Positions 34,446-42,888 of a stretch of 64,000 nt of DNA are shown here, piece by piece (position 1 is the stretch's first letter; each line of letters begins with the position of its first letter). The notes under the pieces were generated by a model. The model saw nothing but the letters and a program-made list of their open reading frames with translations. It had not been told where the DNA came from and made no database searches. The position numbers and the translations under genes were made by a program. Location of the stretch: assembly GCF_007859855.1 (NCBI RefSeq), contig NZ_SJPK01000010.1, forward strand, positions 124,001 to 188,000, in the 5' to 3' direction. Source of the stretch: Allorhodopirellula solitaria (GTDB lineage: Bacteria; Planctomycetota; Planctomycetia; Pirellulales; Pirellulaceae).

Positions 34446-35824
34446 AGACGCATGACCCGGTCACCCAACTTGATTTCAACGCCATCGATTGGTCCCCGCA
34501 TTCTTTTGAGGATCCAGGCGGCCGCCTGTTCTGGAAAGATGATCGTGTTTTTCGCGCCCTCCGTGGAGAATCGGCCGAGGCGTTCTGCCGCTTGGAGGAC
34601 GCAGGGCTGCTCGATGAGATGCCACAGTGGAACGTCGTTAAAACCTGGCGATCGGACTTGCAGATCGATGGCTACGATCTGGTGGTCGAGCACGAGAAGC
34701 TGCCTCCGAGCCCACTGGTCAGCGAGTGGTCGCCTGCCATGCTTCGTGACGCAGCGCTGTTGTTCTGCGACCTCACCGAGCGGTTGGCGGGGCAGGATCT
34801 GCAGCTCCAAGATAGCCATGGCTGGAACATGATGTTCGACAACGCGACCCTCCGCTACATCGACTTCTCCTCGATCATTCCACTCGCAGATGGCGAGCCC
34901 TGGAAACCGCTCAATGAGTTCCTCAATTGTTTCTTGCATCCGTTGCAGTTGATTGATGCGCATGCTGCCGAGTACGCATTTTTCTTGCTCGGCCGCGACA
35001 ACTGGGTGCCGTTGGAAGCAACCATCCCGCGATGGACCTCGCTTCAGTTTGAATGGACGCGGCGACGCAAGCAACGAGAGTGCGCCAAGCTGTTTGCCAT
35101 CAATGACCGAGGCGGCCCAGACGCGGCTATTGAATTGGCCCGAAGTCTCAAGCGAAAGATTGAGAAGTGTTCACTCCCTCGGCCCCAGACACGCTGGTCC
35201 GATTATGCCGGCTCGTTCCCCAAATCCGGTGCCGACCCACAAGCCGACTGGAACGAGAAACAGCGAAGTGTTGCGAAAATACTCAATTCGCTCAGCGGTG
35301 GGACGGTGCTCGACGTGGGTTGCAACACGGGCTGGTACAGCATTCTGGCAGCGCAACTCGGGCTGAAAACCATCAGCATGGATACCGACCGGACCTGCAT
35401 CGATGCCCTGTATCGGTACACCCGGGAGCACCAGCTCGCAATCACTCCAGTCGTCGGTTCATTCTTCAGCCCTGCGATTGCCCACGGCCCCCGTTTCTAC
35501 GACCCTCTCGAGAAACGGTTTCAAGCTGACCACACGCTCATGCTAGCCCTAGCGCATCACTTGTTCTTCAAACAAGGCTACGAGGTGTCGACGATTGTGG
35601 AGGTCGCTGCCTCGGTGACACGGAAGACACTCGTCCTCGAACACGTGCCCAGCGACGATTACTGGATCGAGCAATGGAACGTGCCCCACCGTCAGGCCGA
35701 CTATGCGATCGAGGTTTGGCGGGAGGCCCTCCAACGGTTCTTCACGAACATCGAATCCTATCCCAGCGAACGTTCACACGAATCATCTGACGTTCAACGA
35801 ACGATTTTAGTGGCAACGCGATAG
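34442..35824 (+). CDS. kinase-like plus SAM-methyltransferase fusion, glycan locus
   Basis: A 460-residue two-part protein. Residues about 85-150 contain LQLQDSHGWNMMF and LRYIDFSSIIPLADGE, which resemble the HGDxxxxN and DFG-like motifs of aminoglycoside/protein-kinase-fold proteins, with weakened catalytic residues. Residues about 275-400 are a class I methyltransferase (GTVLDVGCNTGWYSILAAQL, SMDTDRTCIDALYR). It overlaps the Wzt-like gene by 4 bases, so the products are co-translated. Similar kinase/methyltransferase proteins in O-antigen clusters cap chain ends (known for WbdD-type enzymes). A chain-terminator role here is inference. Confidence 0.75.
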   Translation: MKTHDPVTQLDFNAIDWSPHSFEDPGGRLFWKDDRVFRALRGESAEAFCRLEDAGLLDEMPQWNVVKTWRSDLQIDGYDLVVEHEKLPPSPLVSEWSPAMLRDAALLFCDLTERLAGQDLQLQDSHGWNMMFDNATLRYIDFSSIIPLADGEPWKPLNEFLNCFLHPLQLIDAHAAEYAFFLLGRDNWVPLEATIPRWTSLQFEWTRRRKQRECAKLFAINDRGGPDAAIELARSLKRKIEKCSLPRPQTRWSDYAGSFPKSGADPQADWNEKQRSVAKILNSLSGGTVLDVGCNTGWYSILAAQLGLKTISMDTDRTCIDALYRYTREHQLAITPVVGSFFSPAIAHGPRFYDPLEKRFQADHTLMLALAHHLFFKQGYEVSTIVEVAASVTRKTLVLEHVPSDDYWIEQWNVPHRQADYAIEVWREALQRFFTNIESYPSERSHESSDVQRTILVATR

Positions 35825-35997
35825 TAACATCGGAGCGAAAAAAGTTGTCGCTCGCCCTGGACTCCATTACCCTATCTATTGAGAATATTCCTCTCTGCGC
35901 CTGTTCCGCCCAGCCACCCACGGGGTGGGGGCGAGGTTTAGACGCCGCTTTTCAACCTTTTCGTCACGCCGATCTCTTTTCGCTGGCCAAAAAAATC

Positions 35998-37725
35998 ATG
36001 ATTCCTTCTAGTCGCCTCACTCTCCGCATTGCTCTACCGCTGCTGTTGTTTGTCGCAACACTTAATTTCGGGGCACTGGATTTGACCACGGCGCAGGCGT
36101 ATTCCGTCGACGATGCCATCGTGGTCAACATGGTCGAGGGTGGGATGGCCAATATGCTGGCCAACACCAAAACCAAGCCATTTTACGCTCTCGACCTGAC
36201 CTATTCTGGGGGCCATGGCGAGCTCTGTCTGGCAGGGTATGCGGTCATGAAGGTACACCACGATAAAAACAACGCTGTCGTCCGCCGGGGCGTCGATGCG
36301 GCGCTCGCGTTCCTGAAAATGCTCAACAACGCCCAGCAACGGAACTTCTTGGGCTCCGAGAACAAGACGCTCTACACTGTTTCAGCAGCCGTGCTGGTGC
36401 TCGCTGAGGTAGACCGCAAAAAGTATCGCCCCCAACTAAAGCTGTACGAAAAGTACCTCCGTCAGGACCGGGAATCGTTTGGCGGATATGCATACCCGGG
36501 GGACCGCAAGGGCGATGTCTCGCAAACCCAGTATGCGATTTTGGCGTTGTGGACACTCGATCGGGCGGGCATCGCCGTGGACTACAAAGGCATCCAGGCC
36601 ACGATCGGTTGGTTGCTACGGGTACAGGACCCGGGCGGTGGATGGCCGTACCTCGGCGAAGACCCCGGTAGCAAAACTCGTATCAAGCAAGGCGGCGTCA
36701 CGCCCTCGATGGCCGTTGCCGGGGGCAGCGCATTGATGATCGCCGCCGACATTCTCGAGGTCTGGGGCGGAGCCATGGACGAAGACAAGACCGGTATCGT
36801 GGGACTGCCCGAAGCCGTCAAGTTGTTCCAGGAAGATTTGGTCGAAGATGAAACCTCTTCGGACAAACCCTCCTACGATCCCACAGCGATTCGTCAGTCC
36901 ATCGAGGATTGCCAACGCTACCTCAGCAACAGCAAGAACTCGGTCGATCCGGGAAAAGTGACTTCCCAGTGGCCGTACTACCAGCTCTATACCCTGGAAC
37001 GTTACGAAAGCTTCCGGGAAGTCATCATGGGTGATGACTATCGCGAAATGAGCGGCTGGTACGACATCGGTGTCAACTACCTCAAAGCGCAGGAACAGAA
37101 AGGCAAAGGTTGGCCGGGACGCTCCTACACCACTAGCTCCGTGTCGAGCGCCTTCGCCATGCTATTCCTCATCCGCGGTACCAAGAAGGCGATCGAACAG
37201 GAAGCCGAGGGAGCGTTGGCCGGTGGGCAAGGACTACCGGGCGATACCACGAAAATTCGCGTCGACGGAACCCAGATCAAAGGTGAACCGGTCGCCGAAG
37301 CGGTTACTGACCTGCTCGATATGCTCGAGGGGGATGATCCCAATGCGCTCGAAGGAAAATCGCTGCCCGAGGACATGCAACTCCCGCAGGACCCGAAAAC
37401 TCGCAGGGCACAAATTGGGCGGCTCGAGCGGCTTGTTCGAGGTTCATCTTCTTATCAAGCCCGCCGTGTGGCCGCGCGGGTCCTCGGACAAAGCGACGAA
37501 ATACGCGTCGTCCCCTCTCTGATCTTTGCGCTCGATGACCGCGACACGCAGGTCCGCACCTACGCTCGCGATGGGCTGCGATTTATCAGCCGCAAATTCG
37601 AAGGGTTCGGCATGAAGATCGAGCCGGGCGAGAAGCAAAACTATGGCGAACTGCGTAAAGCGCAACGGGAATGGCGGAATTGGTATCTGACCATGGACCC
37701 CGGCTATGTGTTCCTCACCCAGTAG
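35998..37725 (+). CDS. secreted prenyltransferase/squalene-cyclase-repeat protein with HEAT-like tail
   Basis: A 575-residue exported protein. ATG 35998 starts the signal peptide (LRIALPLLLFVATLNFGAL); the 51 codons upstream to 35845 are rejected for that reason. Residues about 60-420 form alpha/alpha-toroid repeats (SFGGYAYPGDRKGDVSQTQY; WLLRVQDPGGGWPYLGED; GKGWPGRSYTTSSVSSAFAM), as in squalene-hopene cyclases and alpha-macroglobulin-type proteins. No DxDD cyclase motif was found, so it is probably a binding protein. The last 110 residues carry a HEAT-like pair (RRVAARVLGQSDEIRVVPSL). It overlaps the next gene by 20 bases. Confidence 0.82.
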   Translation: MIPSSRLTLRIALPLLLFVATLNFGALDLTTAQAYSVDDAIVVNMVEGGMANMLANTKTKPFYALDLTYSGGHGELCLAGYAVMKVHHDKNNAVVRRGVDAALAFLKMLNNAQQRNFLGSENKTLYTVSAAVLVLAEVDRKKYRPQLKLYEKYLRQDRESFGGYAYPGDRKGDVSQTQYAILALWTLDRAGIAVDYKGIQATIGWLLRVQDPGGGWPYLGEDPGSKTRIKQGGVTPSMAVAGGSALMIAADILEVWGGAMDEDKTGIVGLPEAVKLFQEDLVEDETSSDKPSYDPTAIRQSIEDCQRYLSNSKNSVDPGKVTSQWPYYQLYTLERYESFREVIMGDDYREMSGWYDIGVNYLKAQEQKGKGWPGRSYTTSSVSSAFAMLFLIRGTKKAIEQEAEGALAGGQGLPGDTTKIRVDGTQIKGEPVAEAVTDLLDMLEGDDPNALEGKSLPEDMQLPQDPKTRRAQIGRLERLVRGSSSYQARRVAARVLGQSDEIRVVPSLIFALDDRDTQVRTYARDGLRFISRKFEGFGMKIEPGEKQNYGELRKAQREWRNWYLTMDPGYVFLTQ

Positions 37726-38395
37726 CCTCACGTCACGCTCTAACCCCTTTGCCAGTCGGTTTGTGAGGCCAGGGGCACTCGCGTTTCGCGGCGTCGATGG
37801 CGGCGCGGGAGCGGAGCAAAGCAGCGACGAGCCGCAGCATAATTTTGCCGAGAGATTGATCGCCCGGCTGCGTGAGGCTCGCTGTGGCGTGATCGTTGGT
37901 AATCACGGCACCGGAAAATCGACACTGCTGCGTGAGCTCGCCGGGCCACTCGATCGCGAGATGTCCGGTGGCGTTTGGGTGCAGCTGACCCAGAGCCACG
38001 GGTACCGGGAGACGCTGAATAACGTACGCACGCTGGGGCGGCTCCAACGCTCCGTCGCCCGCGGCGGCGTCTTCGTGATCGACGGGGCGGAACAGGTACC
38101 GAGATTCCTACGCAGTTGGATCGCCCATCGCTGCCGGCGGGGGGGGCAGTTCGCGCTCGTGACGAGCCACCATGAACTCGCCGGCTTCGAAACGCTCTAT
38201 CACACCGAACTCTCGCCCGAATTGATCAACGAACTGCTCGGTGAGCTGCTCGCTCCTGAGAAGAACGACATAGACCCTGCACTTCACACCCAATTGCGAA
38301 ACCACCTGCAGACCCGAGATCTCCGCGAGGTTAGCAATCTGCGGGATCTGTGGGACGAGCTGTACGATGTCGCCCAAGCCTATTCAAATTACTGA
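37706..38395 (+). CDS. P-loop ATPase of unknown role
   Basis: A 229-residue protein with Walker A GVIVGNHGTGKSTLLREL (near residue 65) and a Walker B-like GGVFVIDGAEQVP (near 125). Then comes SWIAHRCRRGGQFALVTSHH, which resembles a sensor region. No ABC signature or membrane helices, so it is an isolated AAA/STAND-type ATPase fold. ATG 37706 overlaps the upstream gene by 20 bases, suggesting coupling. The upstream protein is exported while this one is not, so they probably do not form one complex. Confidence 0.72.
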   Translation: MCSSPSSLTSRSNPFASRFVRPGALAFRGVDGGAGAEQSSDEPQHNFAERLIARLREARCGVIVGNHGTGKSTLLRELAGPLDREMSGGVWVQLTQSHGYRETLNNVRTLGRLQRSVARGGVFVIDGAEQVPRFLRSWIAHRCRRGGQFALVTSHHELAGFETLYHTELSPELINELLGELLAPEKNDIDPALHTQLRNHLQTRDLREVSNLRDLWDELYDVAQAYSNY

Positions 38396-38612
38396 AGGCG
38401 GCCGGCTCGTGTTGGACTGAGCGGGTTCGCGATCCGGCTGCGGCCTGATTGCCGATCGAGTATTCTGCGGATTTCGGTTAGGATGCTGGTCTGCCGAAAG
38501 TCGAGCTCAAATGATTCACGAGCATGGTGACCGCCCTCTCGCCTGAGACGACTTTCGCTGTGAGAGTTGGCGTTTTTTCACCGACTGACTTCCCGACTTA
38601 GGAACCTCTTTC

Positions 38613-39233
38613 ATGGCCGTTCGTCTTAGCGTTCTGATGCTCCATCCGCCCGGGGGTGGATCGACATGGCATGCTCACAGCGACGATATGCTCGGACACC
38701 TACTCGGTCGTCCGGGCCTCGACGTGACCTTGCTCGAGCGATTGCCCCGGTCCGGTGAGGACTCGACCGAAACGCTGGCGTTGGAATCGATCGGTGGCCA
38801 TATCGCCTGCCTGGCGTGGCAGGATGCAGCGGATGTGCTAGCGGATCTCGACCGCGCCGGCCGGCCGATGGTGCGCCGCCCGCATGCCGGTGACCCGGAC
38901 TGCGACCAGGAACTCGCTGAGCCAGAATCGGCACCACCAGGACGGATATACTTTTTTGATATGCGGCGGCGCGGCGATGCCGAGGCCGTTCTCACTGAAC
39001 TGCACAAGCTGTTGCAGACGCTGCAGGTATCGACATTTCAAATTGCCTCCGCATCCCAACCAGGGGGCGCACCAAAGGCGAAAGAAACAGTGTCTGCTCC
39101 GCACCGCAGCCCGCAACCGGTCTCGCCCCCACCTCGGCCAAAACGATCTGAGACTCGCTCCGCAACACCTACAGCGCCCCCAGCGGACGATCTCGATCGG
39201 CTCGTCGATGAACTCGACGCGTTCGACGGCTAG
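38613..39233 (+). CDS. hypothetical protein, two-part with proline-rich tail
   Basis: A 206-residue protein not recognised. The N-terminal 135 residues look globular (VRLSVLMLHPPGGGSTWHAH; GRIYFFDMRRRGDAEAVLTE). Residues 145-190 are Pro/Ser/Arg-rich and probably disordered, and the end is acidic (DDLDRLVDELDAFDG). There is no signal peptide or membrane helix. The next gene follows after 57 bases on the same strand. Confidence 0.6.
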   Translation: MAVRLSVLMLHPPGGGSTWHAHSDDMLGHLLGRPGLDVTLLERLPRSGEDSTETLALESIGGHIACLAWQDAADVLADLDRAGRPMVRRPHAGDPDCDQELAEPESAPPGRIYFFDMRRRGDAEAVLTELHKLLQTLQVSTFQIASASQPGGAPKAKETVSAPHRSPQPVSPPPRPKRSETRSATPTAPPADDLDRLVDELDAFDG

Positions 39234-39290
39234 AATGGATCTCGCCTGCTATCGATTACCCACAATCCAAACCTAGACACTGCTTCTCCT

Positions 39291-40064
39291 GTGACCAAAC
39301 CGAACGACGGCAACCCATCCGACTCTGCAGAGCCAGCCCCTGGCGATCCCATCGATTCCGAAGCCAACCCGGCCTCTCCCGACGACAGTGGTAGCGATGG
39401 GATTGCTGATGAGAGTAAAGACGAGGGGCCGGGATGTCTGCCCGCGATCGTAGCGGGAACGCTGCTCATGGGCATTGCCGCTGCGATCCTCTGCGGAGTG
39501 ACGACTTGGATTCTCTTTCAGAAACGATCCGAGATCGCCGTCCGCACACTCCAAGGCTTCGTTCCCGTGATCGAACAGAGCCTGCTCGATCCGGACGACA
39601 AGGCGGAGGTGCTAAAACAATTTGAATCATTGATTCAAGAGATGAGTGCCCCCGACTACCCACCCGCGAGCGCCGCCGCAATCATGCAGCGAGTGGTTCG
39701 GCTGCCGATCCCGCACTGGGGGGAACTCGATGCCGTGGAGGTCTACGTCCAAGAGAATTACGAGGATGCGGAGCGGGAGCAAGCGCTCGTTGAAATATCG
39801 CGGGTTCGCCGCGCTATCCAAGCCGGCCAAGCCACTGTGTTCGATGTCGTCGATGTGCTCGAACCGGTTGCCGTCATCAATGATGAGACAGGCAGCCGCA
39901 CGATCAAATCAAAACTAACTCCCCAAGATGTTGATCAAGTGATCGTACGTGCAAAACTACTGGGCGACCGGGCGAAGATCGAAGATAAAAAGTACCCTCG
40001 GATCGAGATGTCCACGATCCTGCGTCAAGAGATTCAGGCGGCCAAAACCGAGGGCGGATTTTAA
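39291..40064 (+). CDS. single-pass membrane protein, unknown function
   Basis: A 257-residue protein starting at GTG 39291. The first 45 residues are acidic and Pro/Ser-rich, followed by one transmembrane helix (about 46-70, LPAIVAGTLLMGIAAAILCG then VTTWILF). The remaining 185 residues are helical and charged (EVLKQFESLIQEMSAPDYPP), probably periplasmic. No catalytic motif. It lies third-to-last in the 35998-40588 run. Confidence 0.65.
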   Translation: MTKPNDGNPSDSAEPAPGDPIDSEANPASPDDSGSDGIADESKDEGPGCLPAIVAGTLLMGIAAAILCGVTTWILFQKRSEIAVRTLQGFVPVIEQSLLDPDDKAEVLKQFESLIQEMSAPDYPPASAAAIMQRVVRLPIPHWGELDAVEVYVQENYEDAEREQALVEISRVRRAIQAGQATVFDVVDVLEPVAVINDETGSRTIKSKLTPQDVDQVIVRAKLLGDRAKIEDKKYPRIEMSTILRQEIQAAKTEGGF

Positions 40065-40111
40065 AAGCCTCTCCGAAAAGGCTCTCACTACAGGTGCGTC
40101 AGGGTGATGCG

Positions 40112-40588
40112 ATGATGACCTTTCCCCAATACGGATTGATGCCTCGTTGGCCTGAGAATGGCCAGGGGTTCATCCACCCCGATGACGTTTCAATCGTCAG
40201 CCGGCTGATCCCGAGTGAACGCGTCTTGCGGCGAAACTCTTTCGACGGGCGCTACTACCACTACACCTATGGCGAGTTTGCGTTTCGCTTGTTGCCATGC
40301 ATGTGGCTGCCGATCACCGCCGAGGGGCTCGATATCGGCGATGAAGTTGAAACGTTGGGGGTGGGGATGGAGCGAGATTTGTTTGTCGGCGTAATCACAG
40401 GCATGTACTACGTCCGCCGCAAGGGCCGCATTCTGTACCGGCTGCGGCGTGCTGAGCAAACACAAAGGCGTCTCTATCTGAGAGAGCACCTGCGTTTACT
40501 GTCGGAAAAACAAGTGGTCCGGCCAGGCGAAATCGAACACCCGACGCCGACTTGGAACGGGTCCGGTGATCGAATCACCGACTGGTGA
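40112..40588 (+). CDS. conserved hypothetical protein
   Basis: A 158-residue soluble protein, unrecognised. It is Arg/Tyr-rich with MPRWPENGQGFIHPDDVSIV, DGRYYHYTYGEFAFRLLPCM and YRLRRAEQTQRRLYLREHLR. The pattern of a beta domain followed by a basic helix could suit nucleic-acid or ribosome contact, but nothing proves it. The frame opens at GTG 40094; ATG 40112 is preferred because MMTFPQYGL begins the globular part. Confidence 0.6.
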   Translation: MMTFPQYGLMPRWPENGQGFIHPDDVSIVSRLIPSERVLRRNSFDGRYYHYTYGEFAFRLLPCMWLPITAEGLDIGDEVETLGVGMERDLFVGVITGMYYVRRKGRILYRLRRAEQTQRRLYLREHLRLLSEKQVVRPGEIEHPTPTWNGSGDRITDW

Positions 40589-41002
40589 GTGACTTTGCCG
40601 ATTGCAGCGACCAGCGAATCTGCGGGCCTTGTGCGTCGGCCAGTTTTTTTTCACAGGTTTCCTGCTGGCCCCTGCCGATACCACTTGATGCGGCATCGGA
40701 TGTGCCGCATGGAATTCAACGGCAGTCGCGTCCATGATTGGACGCCATTGCACTCAGGCCAGGGAAACGGCCTCTTTCCGTTCCCTTTGTGTCACGATAC
40801 ATTTCGTATCCGAACGAAATAGTGGCACCTCTCTCTTTTGCCTGAGGTCGCTAACGATGAATGTTGAAGCTCTTCACACTGCTTTTGGAATCGCGTTTAC
40901 CTTCGTGTGGTTAATTGTCGGTCAGATTATCGTCGATGGGAATTGATCTTCCCGTCGGCTGCCACGCCTAAACGATAGCGACTTGACCGGAAAGGACGCC
41001 GT
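40589..41002. other. 414-base intergenic region with one small ORF
   Basis: Between the 40112 gene and sixA. The frame 40589-40822 looks spurious (no signal, unusual composition, no start site). A 29-codon membrane-type ORF (40857-40946) is the only coding candidate. A short inverted pair, atgcggcat and atgtgccgcat, lies at about 40689-40711. Confidence 0.5.
40857..40946 (+). CDS. candidate 29-residue membrane microprotein
   Basis: ATG 40857 to TGA 40946 encodes MNVEALHTAFGIAFTFVWLI followed by VGQIIVDGN. The middle 17 residues form one hydrophobic helix flanked by polar ends, typical of small membrane proteins. GAGG at 40843-40846 lies 10 bases upstream. No function is suggested. Chance occurrence cannot be excluded. 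Confidence 0.4.
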   Translation: MNVEALHTAFGIAFTFVWLIVGQIIVDGN

Positions 41003-41605
41003 GTGACCAACTCTACTTCCACCTCGCCCCTATCCGCCGAGTCAACCGCCGACCAAGGCTACCGGCTCCTACTGATGCGGCATGCCAAGAGCGATTGGTC
41101 GGACGGTGATTTGACTGACCATAATCGCCCCTTGAATGACCGAGGGTTGCGAGATGCTCCCACGATGGCACGTTGGCTGGCCGAGTCGGGAGTACTGCCG
41201 GACCAGATTCTCTGTTCCTCTGCGGCCCGGACGCAGCAGACGGCGGCTCTGATGCAGTCCTATTGGGAGAACACAAAACAGGAAACAGCCAAGCTGCAAG
41301 TTCTCCCGCAGCTCTACCTCTCGCCGGCTGAGACGATTCTAGAAACCGTCCAAGAACTGGGTGCGGGTTTCGGTGATGCGGATGCTCAGAAACCGAGGAC
41401 CATTTTGGTGCTCGCCCACAATCCAGGGATCAGCCACGCGGCATCGAGTCTGCTGGGGCACCCGACAGGGCTGCCAACGGCGGCGCTGGTCGTCCTGCAG
41501 TGTCTTGTCTCAGGTTGGGCGGAACCTCTCACCAGCGAAAACACTCAGTTGATCGTGGAGATGACTCCCAAATCCATTCAACGCGACGGCTGGCGTCCGG
41601 CATGA
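41003..41605 (+). CDS. sixA: SixA-family histidine phosphatase
   Basis: Member of the histidine phosphatase superfamily; SixA removes phosphate from histidine phosphotransfer domains. The 200 residues begin at GTG 41003 and carry the catalytic RHG-type motif LLLMRHAKSDWSDGDLTD near residue 25. A second His lies in LVLAHNPGISHAASSLL. The NDRGLRDAPTMARWL and CSSAARTQQTAALM regions are also typical. The next gene overlaps by 4 bases (ATGA), so the two phosphoesterases are co-translated. Substrate unproven. Confidence 0.88.
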   Translation: MTNSTSTSPLSAESTADQGYRLLLMRHAKSDWSDGDLTDHNRPLNDRGLRDAPTMARWLAESGVLPDQILCSSAARTQQTAALMQSYWENTKQETAKLQVLPQLYLSPAETILETVQELGAGFGDADAQKPRTILVLAHNPGISHAASSLLGHPTGLPTAALVVLQCLVSGWAEPLTSENTQLIVEMTPKSIQRDGWRPA

Positions 41606-42777
41606 AATTGGCGTTGGTTTGCTTGGCGATCATCGCTCATTTCGGGTTGCGGCTGTCTGCGTACAACCGCATCAATTCATTGGCGTGGCCGCGGCGGACC
41701 ATCAAACGCATCGTCAAACTGATGTTCGTCGAGACTTGGTTGACGCCGGTGATCATCGGGTTGATCTACTCTCGATCATTCCGCTCGCTTGCCACAGGTG
41801 ATTTTGTCTGGAAGGAACTCCCCTGGGCACTCCGCGCCTACGGAATCCTGTGCTTGATCTTAGGGGCAGGGCTGTTCGCCCTGTGGCTCCTGTGGCGTCC
41901 GCTATTTGGCATCGAACATGCCGATGCTCGCCGGTCGAGCCGCATGGAACGGGCGACAGCAGAAGACATCGACCGCTTCGCCAGGACCCCCAAGTGTCGC
42001 TGGGCAGCGAAAATCCCCGGCAACCAACTGCTCGATCTTTCCATCGACTCGGTCGAACTGCCGGTTCCTCGGTTGCCGCGCGAGTTGGATGGATATCGGA
42101 TCGCCCACTTGTCCGACATCCACCTGACCGGCCATCTGCATCGAGCATACACGGCGCGAGTGATCGAGCGGGCGCTGGCCTTCCGCCCAGAGATGTTTGC
42201 GTTGACGGGCGATATTGTTGATGCACAGGAGTGTGTTTCTTGGTTGCCCGAATTGTTCCAGCCTGCGACAGCACCAGACGGCAGTTTCTTCATCTTGGGG
42301 AACCACGACACCCGTGTCTCAGATCCCAACGACATCCGGGAGCAGATGTCGGCGGTGGGCTGGACCGATGTAGGCGGTCGTTGCCAGCCGGCCTCACTGC
42401 GGGGCGTTGATATCACGATGATGGGCAACGAGTGGCCCTGGTTCGGCCGCCCCGCTCCCGCGGAGATCGAGGCCGTGACGGCAAAAAATCCCGAACGGGC
42501 ACTGAAGATCTGTTTAAGCCATAGCCCCGATCAGTTCGATTGGGCGCGGCGGCACGACGTTGACCTACTGATGTGCGGACACACCCACGGCGGGCAGGGT
42601 CGATTGCCTTTGGCCGGCCCCATCCTCAGTCCGAGTTGGCATGGCACGCGGTGGGCATCGGGCGATTTCTACCGCGCCCCGACAACCATGCACGTCTCGC
42701 GAGGACTCGGCGGCGTGCACCTGATGCGAATTCACTGCCGACCAGAACTGTCACTGCTGACCTTGAAAGCGGCTTAG
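41602..42777 (+). CDS. membrane-anchored metallophosphoesterase
   Basis: Calcineurin-like phosphoesterase of 391 residues. The N-terminus has about three membrane helices (LALVCLAIIAHFGLRLSAY; WLTPVIIGLIYSRSF; GILCLILGAGLFALWLLW). The catalytic domain has AHLSDIHLTGHLH, ALTGDIVDAQE, ILGNHDTRV and CGHTHGGQGRLP, a full metal-binding set. This layout matches YkuE/LpxI-like or UDP-diacylglucosamine hydrolase-type enzymes; the substrate is not known. ATG 41602 overlaps the sixA stop by 4 bases and is preferred to 41500. Confidence 0.88.
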   Translation: MKLALVCLAIIAHFGLRLSAYNRINSLAWPRRTIKRIVKLMFVETWLTPVIIGLIYSRSFRSLATGDFVWKELPWALRAYGILCLILGAGLFALWLLWRPLFGIEHADARRSSRMERATAEDIDRFARTPKCRWAAKIPGNQLLDLSIDSVELPVPRLPRELDGYRIAHLSDIHLTGHLHRAYTARVIERALAFRPEMFALTGDIVDAQECVSWLPELFQPATAPDGSFFILGNHDTRVSDPNDIREQMSAVGWTDVGGRCQPASLRGVDITMMGNEWPWFGRPAPAEIEAVTAKNPERALKICLSHSPDQFDWARRHDVDLLMCGHTHGGQGRLPLAGPILSPSWHGTRWASGDFYRAPTTMHVSRGLGGVHLMRIHCRPELSLLTLKAA

Positions 42778-42817
42778 AAACGCGGGGGTAATAGGTGCTC
42801 GGTCGATCGGATTCGAG

Positions 42818-42843
42818 GGACTCGTTGCCTCGTCCACTACGAC
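42818..42843 (+). repeat. dispersed 26-base motif, copy A
   Basis: ggactcgttgcc-tcgtccactacgac. A close inverted copy lies at 43853-43879 across the secreted-protein gene, and another at 57220-57245. Probably a short dispersed palindromic element of this genome. Confidence 0.6.
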
Positions 42844-42888
42844 AGAAATGGATCGTGCGGTGCTTAGCTGTGCACGGAACGCGGCTGT

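Noticed and set aside
38396-38612. tRNA or small RNA in the 217-base gap
   Set aside because: No cloverleaf or CCA end; the matching length of 217 with the repeat period is coincidence, since the sequence is unrelated.
40589-40822. 77-codon plus frame after the 40112 gene
   Set aside because: No signal, no conserved features, and odd composition; kept only as intergenic.
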